Of a stretch of DNA of 16,729 bases, positions 8,690 to 16,703 are shown one piece after another (the stretch's first letter is position 1; the number at the start of each line of letters is the position of its first letter). The translations under genes were made by a program, and so were the position numbers. Location of the stretch: assembly GCA_030267965.1 (NCBI GenBank), contig BRYA01000306.1, positions 1-16,729 of the forward strand, in the 5' to 3' direction. The DNA comes from Triparma columacea (Eukaryota > Sar > Bolidophyceae > Parmales > Triparmaceae). The notes below the pieces were generated by a model that was not told the DNA's origin, searched no databases, and worked only from the letters and a program-made list of their open reading frames with translations.

Positions 8690-11600
8690 TTATTCGACGA
8701 CTCGGTCTACCATCTTCACGAGGTTTGTTATTGCCCTGTCCCCACTCCTGGACGCAACACCGGCAGTCCTCAAATTCCTACCCCCCCCTCCACTGTCAGG
8801 ATCTAAAAATTCTTCGATATCCCCCATTCTATCATTCATGGTCTCGAGCATTTCTGGAGAGTAGTGCGACGAGCGAGGCGACGAGCGAAGCGAGTCGAGG
8901 AGAGGGTGTGACGAGCGAAGAGTTAGTCCTGAGAAGGGTAACTAAGTTGCAGTAGTGGCCGCGGGAACTGCTGCCCTTCCATTCCAGTCCCTTGTCCCAA
9001 GCCATATTACCCACGACCGAGTCCTAAGAAGGGTAACTAAGTTGCAGTAGTAGCAGTACTACTGCACTACTGCCATTCCGGTCCCTTGTCCCAAGCCATA
9101 CTACCCACGCCCTCGCCCACATCAACGCCCATGGCTCACCTTGTAACTCATGCAGAGCGGTCTTTCCGTCTTCCTTTGCCTTGAGGGTTGCATTGATGAT
9201 GCCAGGTGTAACTGCCCTCATTCCCTCTCCTTTCGCGTCCTCGTCATCATCCTTCCCCTCCTGCCCCCCGAATTTCCCAACGTACGGTCTCTTCGGTAGC
9301 GCCCTTGCCCTGTAACTGGCGTTTGGTCGGTTGACGCCGGTTCTCGGGTCGTTGATTTTCAGCGCGAGCCCCTGCGACGGGCGAAGCGTGCGACGAGCGA
9401 AGCGAGTCGATGTAAGGGTGTGACGAGCGAAGAGAGTCCCAACTAAGTTGCAGTAGTAGCAGCACTGCTGCCCTTCCGATTCTTGTCCTACGCCACACTG
9501 CCCACGCCCTCGCCCACATCAACTATTTGTCCTCACCTCCTCGTCGCTGCTCTTGAGTGCATATCTTAGGGCGTGAATCGCAGCAGTAAGTTTTCCTGGG
9601 TCTCCTTTGTTCCCGTTCTCCAGACCCCCCCTGAGAAGAGAAGTTGGAACGACAAGGGACCCCCCCAGCGCATCATCTTCCTCTGCAAGGTACTCCGCGT
9701 CTTCCTCCTCCATGTCCATTCCAGTCATGAAAGTTGACTGCGCCGAGGAGTGCGTTTTCTCCTCGGCGGATACGCGACGGGGGTGACGCTGGATTGGCTT
9801 GTTGCCATTTCGAGCGTTGTTCCCTGCCCTCCTCCATTCGGCGGCGGTCGGCATATCATCCTCCACTACGGCAGACATTTGTAAGTCCCTGTACAAGGTT
9901 TTCTGGGATGCGACGAGCGAAGAGTGTGACGAACGAAGCGTGTGACGAGCGAAGCGAGTCGAGGAGAGAGTGCGACGAGCGAAGAGTTAGTCCTGAGAAG
10001 GGTAACTAAGTTGCAGTAGTGGCGGCTCGCTTCGCTAGCCGCGGGAACTGCTGCCCTTCCATTCCAGTCCCTTGTCCCACGCCACACTACCCATACCCTC
10101 GCCCACACCCTCGCCCACATCAACGCCCATGGCTGCAATTGTACCCGCCGCCCCATTCTGACCTACCTTTTTCTTGCTTGCCCCCCCGCCGCCCTCCTTC
10201 CCAGTGACAGTCACAATCGTGAGCTCGTGGTCACCCCATCCATCCCTTGCCTCGATGCTAGCATCAACCACCCTATCCACGCACTCCCCACTTTCGTCTT
10301 CCCCAGTGGGACCGCACAAGGGGTTCCCATACACGAGAAGCCTAGTCAACCTTTCTATTAAAACGGCGGGGAGAAGCTCCTCCTCGTCGGCGATGTAATT
10401 GTAGCTCAGATTAAGTGCCTGCAAGCAGGTGAAGCAGCCCTCCTCAATGACCTCCTTCGGTATCCGCTGGAGGTAATTGTAGCTCAGGTCAACCTCTGCA
10501 AGCCTCGGGCATGAGGACAGCGAAATGAGGATGGTGTCGCTTTCAAAGCCATTGTTCCCGGCCTTCAAGTACTTGAGGGACTGTGATGCGATGCGATGGG
10601 ATGAGATGAGATGGGATGAGATGGGATGAGATGGGATGAGATGAGCGAAGCGAGTCGAGGAGAGGGTGTGACGACCAAAGAGAGTCCTGAGAAGGGTAAC
10701 TAATTAGCAGTACTGCCCTTCCAGTTCTTGTCCGGTCTCACCTCAAAGTTCCCCATAACTTTAGGCTTGGGAAGCTGCGAGGGGGAAGGACGGGTCGTGT
10801 CAGTGGGTTGGATTGGACGGATGACTTGATGCCGTCTCTTGGGGGATTATTGTATATTGCCCAAGCTATCCATTCATGTCTCACTACCTTCCCCTCCCCC
10901 CTCCCCCATATCCCCTCCCCACTCGTCCTTTCTCACCTTCTCCAGCATGTTATACGTAATGTCAAGATCGGTCAGGTTGGGTAGCACAGCAAGGTTCGCA
11001 AGGGCATCGATGGTTAGGGTGTTATAGGAGAGGTCGAGGGTGGAAAGGAGCTGGAACTGGGAGTTTGACACGGCATCGGGAAGATCGGGGAGATTCTTGA
11101 TGCCATTGCATTGAAGGCGAAGCTGCGGGGAGAGCGGCGGCGAGCGAAGCGAGCCGCGGGAAGGATGGGCGAAATTGTGTGAGAGAGGCGGCGAGCGAAG
11201 CGGCGAGCGAAGCGAGACGCGGGAAAGATGGGCTGGTGGATCTCAGCACCCAACCAAACTGTTAGGGTTCCACACATTAGATCGAACACATGGTCAACCT
11301 GACACGGAATTGTATTTTATTTTATGCGGTGTCACACAATCTTCATGGGATTCTGCATTGCTATCATCTACTACCTGCAAACTCGTACTCACCTCTCGGA
11401 GCCTCTGCAGGGGGCCGAAGGATTCCATCTTTAGGCCGTTGTCCCCAGCATCCACAAACTCAAGCCTCGTGTAGTAGTCAAGGTCCTGCAGCAAGTGTGG
11501 GGAGCAAAGCGAGTAGCGAAAAGGGTTGTGTTAGTAGCTAAGAGAAGTAAAGTACAAATAAGATCGTGATCTCCCTTACCTCCTCAACGACACCACCAAA

Positions 11601-12431
11601 GCCCTTTCCGCTAACGTCAGCCCTCCTGCCCTTGTCGGGGAGATCAACCTCGCAACCCTCAAGGAGAGCAAAGCCGTCAAGAAGAGATGTAAGCTCACCC
11701 TTCTTCAGCTCCTCCTCAACAACCTCCTTACGCTCCTTCGCCCTGCTCTTTGCAGCCCTCCACCTCTTCATCTCGACATCAGTTTTAGGCACAGATTTGA
11801 TGTAGTGAGTGTAGGGTAAAATAGAGCAGTCATCCGGGCTTATGTTGAGGGAAGTGACAGGCTGCGAATTGTTCACAAGTCTGTCGTACTGTGGGGGGCG
11901 GGTAGCGAAGCGGGGGCGGTGAGCGAAGCGGCGAGCGAAGCGAGACGCGGGAAGGATGGGCGAAATTGTGTGAGAGAGGCGGCGAGAGAAGCGGCGAGCG
12001 AAGCGGCGAGCGAAGCGAGACGCGGGAAGGATGGGCTGGTGGATCTCAGCAAAAGTCATCCCCACACAATACAAACCAACCCACCCTGTCCGCCCTCCTT
12101 ACCTTTGCTTTTTGAGAAATGTTTGAAGGCTCCCACTTCTTCGTTGGCACGCCATCAAAGTTCCTGCGCGCGAGGGGTAAAGGGTGAGAGGGAGTGTGGG
12201 AAAGGCAGACTACGTGATTGAGCTGGAATGATCACCCAACATGGACTTCAAGTCGTCATCATCGTACAGCGCGAAGAGTTCGTAACCCACACCCTGCCCC
12301 GCGTTTACGAATTACACAACCATAGCGCGCGCGAAGAGCTCATAACCCACACCCTGCCCTGCGTTTATGAATTACACAACCATAGCTTGCTTTGTCTCTA
12401 AGTAGATATCGTCTGCAACCCTGCACTTCAT
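8690..12431 (-). CDS. Leucine-rich repeat protein, eleven exons
   Basis: About 663 aa. Exons (minus strand): 12378-12431, 12214-12293, 12103-12163, 11580-11888, 11393-11485, 10937-11122, 10742-10774, 10167-10580, 9537-9902, 9140-9371, 8690-8853; phases fit at every join. Residues about 175-345 carry LRRs with the LxxLxLxxN pattern: LRLQCNGIKNLP, LSTLDLSYNTL, LTDLDITYNML, LAEVDLSYNYLQRIP, LQALNLSYNYI, then a cap LLVYGNPLCGPTGEDE. Before them is a charged helical stretch (RWRAAKSRAKERKEVVEEEL); after them a low-complexity acidic and basic tail. LRRs bind proteins; no catalytic motif is seen. The divergent neighbour is a SHIPPO protein, so an axonemal role is possible but unproven. The first two exons are the least certain: the 84-nt first intron lies across a 60-bp tandem duplication and the 50-nt second intron uses donor GTAGTC. 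Six introns carry the repeat families described separately. Confidence 0.8.
8854..9139 (-). repeat. LRR-gene intron 10: family A introner, apparently two copies in tandem
   Basis: 286 nt, the longest intron here. The shared block containing GGGTAACTAAGTTGCAGTAG (+ strand) occurs twice, around 8937 and 9029, each followed by a block ending CCCTTGTCCCAAGCCATA. Only the left copy keeps the GAGCGAAGCGAG segment, next to the acceptor. Confidence 0.8.
9372..9536 (-). repeat. LRR-gene intron 9: family A introner
   Basis: 165 nt. It shares AACTAAGTTGCAGTAGTAGC, the CTGCCCTTCC block and the CGCCCTCGCCCACATCAAC block with introns 8 and 10, and carries the hairpin CGAC/GTCG with loop at 9395-9405. Confidence 0.85.
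9903..10166 (-). repeat. LRR-gene intron 8: family A introner with an extra hairpin insert
   Basis: 264 nt. It is nearly identical to the left copy in intron 10 across the CTGAGAAGGGTAACTAAG to CCAGTCCCTTGTCCCA region, but carries 16 extra bases that form GCGGCT (10022-10027), loop, AGCCGC (10037-10042). Several GACGAGCGAAG copies lie near the acceptor. The CACCCTCGCCCACA unit is duplicated. Confidence 0.85.
10581..10741 (-). repeat. LRR-gene intron 6-to-7 region (between exons 7 and 8): family A introner plus minisatellite
   Basis: 161 nt. It keeps CTGAGAAGGGTAACTAA and the CTGCCCTTCCAGTTCTTGTC block and one GAGCGAAGCGAGTCG. The acceptor side is replaced by a GATGGGATGA-type tandem repeat (10585-10644). 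Confidence 0.8.
10585..10644. repeat. Short tandem repeat, unit about GATGGGATGA
   Basis: Imperfect 5- and 10-bp tandem repeats of GATGG/GATGA. In the sense of the host gene the tract reads as CTCATCCCAT repeats ending in CATCACAG, so it supplies the pyrimidine tract of the splice acceptor. Confidence 0.85.
11123..11392 (-). repeat. LRR-gene intron between exons 5 and 6: family B introner
   Basis: 270 nt. It shares with the intron at 11889-12102 the blocks GGGCGAAATTGTGTGAGAGA and GATGGGCTGGTGGATCTCAG, separated by GGCGAGCGAAGC units. It carries the hairpin GCGGC (11137-11141), loop 11142-11152, GCCGC (11153-11157) near the acceptor. Confidence 0.85.
11889..12102 (-). repeat. LRR-gene intron between exons 3 and 4: family B introner
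   Basis: 214 nt. The same two blocks as in 11123-11392 (GGGCGAAATTGTGTGAGAGA, GATGGGCTGGTGGATCTCAG) are present in the same order and orientation, with more GGCGAGCGAAGC units between them. Confidence 0.85.
12269..12386. repeat. Tandem duplication, period 60 bp, spanning intron 1 of the LRR gene
   Basis: Bases 12269-12326 and 12329-12386 match at 54 of 58 positions; all four differences are transitions. The donor of the proposed 84-nt intron 1 (12294-12377) lies in the right copy and the acceptor in the left copy. Without the duplication, donor and acceptor would be only 24 nt apart and the frame would meet TAA. Confidence 0.85.
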
Positions 12432-12783
12432 GCCACGTCGTCACTTGCCCTCCCCCGCATCACATAAGTTCCCCAAACCTTCTACCCCTCGTATGTGGGA
12501 AGAGCATTCTCCCAACCCAGGCAGGGACCGAGGTTTAACCCCCCATGAAAAGGCTAGGGGGGGAGAGAGAAGGGGAGGTATCGACGGACTCACATGATGG
12601 GTGCTTAGTTGTCAATATAGGCGGGGTGGTCAGCGGGCGAGAGGTGTGGGGGGGGGGTTGTTGGAGAATTGGCCTGGCTAACAGCCAAAAGCGGAAGAAA
12701 AGCAAAAGCCCAAAAAGAAAGAAAAGCCTGCCTGCCTAGCTGCGTTAAAGAAAAAGAACAGGGGCACTGAAACGCCAATAGCT
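12432..12783. promoter_or_regulatory. Divergent intergenic region between LRR and SHIPPO genes
   Basis: 352 bp, presumably the two promoters back to back. It has a long G run near 12648 and an A-rich AAAAGC/AAAGAAAAG stretch at about 12689-12757 just before the SHIPPO start. No TATA box, RNA gene or convincing ORF was seen. Confidence 0.5.
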
Positions 12784-14613
12784 ATGTCCATGGACTCGTT
12801 CGCCGGTTCCAGCGGGGTCAGCCTCACCCAAATTGAGGGAAGGCCTAACTCCCGTCCCATGTCCCGACTATCCAAGAAGTCCATGCCCAAGATCAAGATT
12901 GGGAATATATCGAGGAGGCCTCATTCGAGAGATCCGCGATCGCAAATTCCGCCAGACCTCATTCCCCACCCCACCATGTTAAGCAGTGAGGTGATGCAGA
13001 GGAACAGTAACAGCAAGGTGTATGGATACTGGAAACAGATTGCGGGGAAGGCGTTAGAGGAGAGTGTGAATCCCGTCGGGGGGACCACAAGCCTGAGGAC
13101 GAGCCAGGTGAATGAATGCAGCGAGCGAAGCGAGCTGCAAGAGGGGGTTGAGGCGGCAAGCGAAGCGAGCGCTTGCCGCATGAAGATTATTCAGCAAGGA
13201 CTAACGGAGTTTGAATAATGATTCGAGGACCTCACTAACTCTCAAAACCCGTGCCTCCCCCCCCCTCCCCCCTCTCCCTCAGGTCCATGACATGAACCCC
13301 CACGGCTTGACTCAGGACACCCACAACTACTATGGAGGGACTCACAACTCGACCCCCGGGCCAGGATCGTACCCCATCGACAGGACGACGGGGCTGGGGA
13401 AGGAGTTGATGAGGAGAATGGGGAAGGGGGGAGTGTACGCGGGGACCATGGGGACAGCCGAGAGGGACTGTTTGTTGCCATCAGCGAGTCATACGGTGGG
13501 TTGAGGCGAGCGAAGCGAGAGCGGCGAGCGAAGCGAGCTGCAAGAGGGGATGGAGGCGGCGAGCGAAGCGATTGAGGATTGTTTAGCAAAGACTAACGGA
13601 GTTTGAATAATGTTGCGCTCACTAACTCTCAACACCCGTGCCTCCCCCCCCTCCCCCCCCTCCCTCCCAGTTGCCCCACAGGGCCACCGTGTCGCCAAGG
13701 CCGGGACCGGGGAGCTACGTGATGAACGACTCGGCAATCTACGGAACCAACAGCACATTTGATGGGGCATTCAGGTGGAATCCTACCAAGGCCGATTTGG
13801 ACGAGAAAGTCACAAGGCTCCAGACAATCAATTGTGACATTAGGAGAATAGGGGAAAAGCTCGCAGGGATTGACAAGTTGCCACCGGAGCAGGCAGCAGC
13901 AGTGCAACTGGAGGCGAATCTAGGGATGAAAAAATTAAAGGCGAAAAGGCTCTTAGTAAAGAATCAGGTGCGAGTGAGCGAGCGAAGCGAGCTGCAGGAG
14001 GGGGTTGAGGAAAATTTGGCGAGTTGTTGTGGTGGAAATGGAGCAGGAATATACAAGTTCCGTCCCGCCCCGCTCCCCTCACTAACTCTCAACACCTGTG
14101 CTTCCCCCCCGCCCTCCCTCCAACCAGATCGGCCTCGCCAAGGAAATGATTGCAAAACAGATAGGGGGGGGAGGGCGGTCGGCAAAAGCGAAGAAGATCC
14201 TCTTTGATAAGTCGAGACCCAAGTCCATGCCCCTCAGCAGCAAGTGCCCGAGATTCTTCGACCCCATCCCGTCAACGTCGTCATTCCTCCAGGCACCAGG
14301 ACCGGGGGTCTACGATGTCGCACACTTCGGGACGACGTTCGGGAATGCCACGGTGGGCGTCGCGGAGAGGGACCAAGGGTTCACGTGGGGGAACGCCTAC
14401 AGGCCCACCGACACAGAGGCACCCCACCACAAGTCCGTAGCGACTTTGAAGCTCAATCAGTTCGGCTACGCATACTTTTCCGACCTCAACGCAACCAGCG
14501 GAAACACCTACCAGCCCAACATGATGGTAGAGGGCAGAAGGGAGGGCAGCAAGAGGGTCCCAAAGAGCAGGGTGGGGAGGGCACGAGTTGTTGCGAAAAT
14601 GGTGGCGAGATGA
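12784..14613 (+). CDS. SHIPPO-repeat (ODF3/CIMAP-like) protein
   Basis: About 439 aa from exons 12784-13107, 13283-13495, 13671-13967 and 14128-14613; introns of 175, 175 and 160 nt, all phase 0. Three Pro-Gly-Pro-Gly motifs mark it: STPGPGSYPID (about 131-141), SPRPGPGSYVM (187-197) and APGPGVYDV (334-342), the STPGPGxY SHIPPO signature. Proteins with this repeat sit along microtubules of sperm tails and axonemes (ODF3/CIMAP group), so a cilium or flagellum role is likely by family. The N-terminal 60 residues are Ser/Arg/Lys-rich, and about 213-278 is a charged, probably coiled-coil helix with many Lys and Glu. ATG 12784 is the first in frame after a stop; a second Met follows two codons on. 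The three introns are copies of one another (family C). Confidence 0.88.
13108..13282 (+). repeat. SHIPPO-gene intron 1: family C introner
   Basis: 175 nt. It shares GGACTAACGGAGTTTGAATA-type and CTCACTAACTCTCAA blocks, then CCCGTGCCTCC and a C-rich tract, with intron 2. It has hairpin TGCAGC/GCTGCA with loop 13123-13133 just after the donor, and a second perfect 10-bp stem (13153-13162 with 13170-13179). Confidence 0.9.
13496..13670 (+). repeat. SHIPPO-gene intron 2: family C introner
   Basis: 175 nt, the same length as intron 1 and clearly homologous: GAGCTGCAAGAGGGG, ACTAACGGAGTTTGAATAAT, CTCACTAACTCTCAACACC and the C-rich acceptor tract in the same order. It has three GAGCGAAGCGA copies. 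Confidence 0.9.
13968..14127 (+). repeat. SHIPPO-gene intron 3: family C introner, diverged middle
   Basis: 160 nt. The ends match introns 1 and 2 (GCGAGCGAAGCGAGCTGCA with GAGGGGGTTGAGG, then CTCACTAACTCTCAACACC and a C-rich tract), while the middle differs. The hairpin arms are AGC/GCT. Confidence 0.85.
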
Positions 14614-14753
14614 TGCAAGATGATGCAAGATGATGTGGCAAGCGAAGTGAGCTAGCGGAAACGTTATCCTAATAATATATGTCTGCAGCAGAAACATCGT
14701 AAGAATATTGTAGACAGACGTCCAGCCGTTCGTGTTTGAACTCCCCCCCAAGA
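14614..14753. other. Convergent 3' intergenic region with hairpin copy
   Basis: 140 bp between the SHIPPO (+) and unknown (-) stop codons. A GATGATGCAA direct repeat starts at the SHIPPO stop codon, followed by a hairpin copy with arms TGGC (14636-14639) and GCTA (14651-14654) and loop AAGCGAAGTGA. No gene is visible. Confidence 0.65.
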
Positions 14754-16703
14754 CTATTCCTCCTCCCCCTTCATTTCCTCCCCCTTCATCGCCTTGACAA
14801 CCGTCACAACCCAGCCTCGTACCTCCTCTACGAGCCCATCTTCGATATCCCCCTCATTACCCTGGAGAAAGAACAGAGGGAAGAGCTCCTCCGCTACCCC
14901 CTGAGCCTCGTCGACATCGTTCGTCCCCCCCTCCCCAAGCCAGAGCAGCCGAAACGCCAGCTCCCCCCCCTCCAGCAGCCCCCTCCCGAGCAGCTCCCTC
15001 GGATCAGCCTCCTTCTCCTCCGTAATGCCCTTAATCCCGTCGATGCGCTGAAGAAGTTTCACCCGGATACCCCTCCCACCACACTTCTCAACTGCGGGGC
15101 ACATGGACGTCGCATCGTTGCACTTCCCAATGCCTATGCGAGTGATCGACCGGGTAACGTCAACGGTGTCATCCCCGAGCAGCTGACCATCGGAAAGAGA
15201 CATTAGGTCCTCAATCAACCTCCCCTCACCACCCTGGAGCCCAGGAGCCGGGATGCCAACCTTCTCGAGGTTTTTGACGTCGAGGGTGATTCCGGCCTGA
15301 GTGGCGAGCGAAGCGAGCCGTGGGAAGGAGAGTAGGGGGGGAGGGTGTATGAGAATTTGGGGAAGGTTGTGGTGCAAAGAGATGGTGCAAAGAGACGGTG
15401 CAAAGAGACGATTGCGAGCCGATAAGGAACCCGTGTCGCAACCCTAACAGGGTTCTCTTCACCCACACCTCCGTCTGTCGTCCGCTGTGGTTCGCACCCG
15501 CGAGCAAAACTCTGCCACCGAGCCTCTTCAGCCCCCCCAACCACCACCACCACCACCAACCCCTCCACACCCTCACCTTCGCCATGACTGCTATCCTCGT
15601 CTTTACCTTCTCAGACCTATCAGAGAAGTCGCTTTCGACCCAAATACCTGTCGCGTCAACCTTCTCCCTCTGACCGTCCACCTCCATCATCAGGGTGAGG
15701 CTTCCCCCAGATCGATACCGACCAGCGCGTTGCATCGCAGTACCATAAAACGCCCTCCCCTCAGACCTTGACCCGTCAATGTCATAAGAGCCCCACTCGG
15801 TACCCTCAGATGACTGGTGGCGAGCGAAGCGAGCCGTGGGGGGGATTGGGGGGGGGGAGGGTGATGAGAATTTGGGGAAGGTTGTGGTGCAAAGAGACGG
15901 TGCAAAGAGACGATTGCGAGTCAATAAGGAACGGAACCCACCTTGTACTCTTTAAGAACCTCGTCCGCCAACCTCCAACACCCCTCGAGAACCTCCCCCC
16001 CCCCCGCCCACATCACGACAACATCCTCCTTCTCCTCCTTGGCGTACTTCTCCGCCTCAGTGATGACCTTCATGGCGTTGATATATTCATCGATAACGTC
16101 CTCCTCCCCACCGCTTTCAATGTTAAACACCGCACAACCACCGAAACTCTCGACACCCTCGAAAATGGAGCCCCACAGACCACTCTCAACCACCACCGAC
16201 TGGCCCCTCCCAACACTCATCCCAACATCCACCAGCCCATTCCCGGTCAAGAGCTGCTTAGTAATGGTCGTTACTTCGGCGACAGTGGGTACGGGGGAAA
16301 AGGGGTCGACTGGAGGGGTGGGGGATGGGGGGAGGGAGTGAGATGAAAGTTGAGATGGAAGGAGAGTGGAAGAACATCAAACAACACCCACAGCACCACC
16401 CACACGCACAAACCATCCACAGATCATCACCAACAAATTGACTCCTCCCCAATCTCCTCTCCTCCCTCCCTACTCACCATCCTCATCCTTCTCCCCTTTC
16501 CACGTGTACAGGAGCGGAAATCTAGATAACCACACCAATTCTCCATCCAACCAACTACCGACCCTATTTTCGACATTATCCACGTCACTACGACCTCTAC
16601 TATACACATCCTCCACCCATACACCCTCCTTAAATAACTTTATGCCCCCTTCACCGAGGTCAGGCTCCACGTCCGATGCAGAATTTCGACCTATAGTACT
16701 CAT
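14754..16703 (-). CDS. Unrecognised protein, five exons
   Basis: About 470 aa from exons (minus strand) 16478-16703, 15942-16309, 15607-15813, 15443-15511 and 14754-15296; introns of 168, 128, 95 and 146 nt, with frames consistent. I do not recognise the family. It is soluble and acidic with no signal peptide or membrane helix. Notable stretches are WLDGELVWLSRFPLLYTWKG (about 51-70), a helical Glu/Lys-rich region near 165-198 (AMKVITEAEKYAKEEKEDVVVMW), AGITLDVKNLEKVGIPAPG (291-309), and a C-terminal half rich in Gly, Glu and Leu ending in an acidic MKGEE repeat. The donor of intron 4 (GTTGCG at 15442) is weak, so exon 4 (23 codons) is the least certain part. The first 15 codons are duplicated in inverted orientation at the left end of the window. 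ATG 16703 is the first in frame; 26 bp of upstream sequence remain. Confidence 0.7.
15297..15442 (-). repeat. Unknown-gene intron 4: family D introner
   Basis: 146 nt. It shares with the intron at 15814-15941 the blocks GTGGCGAGCGAAGCGAGCCG, GAGAATTTGGGGAAGGTTGT, tandem GTGCAAAGAGAC units and CGATTGCGAG followed by ATAAGGAAC, in the same order. Hairpin arms are GGC/GCC around loop 15306-15316. Confidence 0.9.
15814..15941 (-). repeat. Unknown-gene intron 2: family D introner
   Basis: 128 nt, homologous end to end to the intron at 15297-15442, with one GTGCAAAGAGAC unit fewer. Hairpin arms are GGC/GCC around loop 15822-15832, next to the acceptor. Confidence 0.9.

Noticed and set aside
8868..10000. 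Possible CRISPR array from repeated GACGAGCGAAGCGAG units
   Set aside because: Spacing is irregular, there are no unique spacers of constant length, no cas genes, and the host genes are spliced eukaryotic genes.
11889..12074. Long minus-strand reading frames rich in Arg-Phe-Ala-Arg or Ser-Leu-Arg-Ser-Ser repeats
   Set aside because: They are translations of the intronic GAGCGAAGCGA repeats; the real exon starts at the acceptor at 11888 and the repeat lies inside the intron.
12545..12739. A 64-codon + strand ORF upstream of the SHIPPO gene
   Set aside because: Low-complexity Gly and Lys-rich reading in a promoter region, with a stop before the SHIPPO start and no recognisable domain.
15512..15606. 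Reading straight through this segment as coding (Val-Lys-Thr-Arg... then a run of Trp)
   Set aside because: The Trp run comes from a GGT repeat; GTAAAG and GGTGGCAG fit an ordinary 95-nt intron, and the read-through frame leads only into the repeat-bearing intron.
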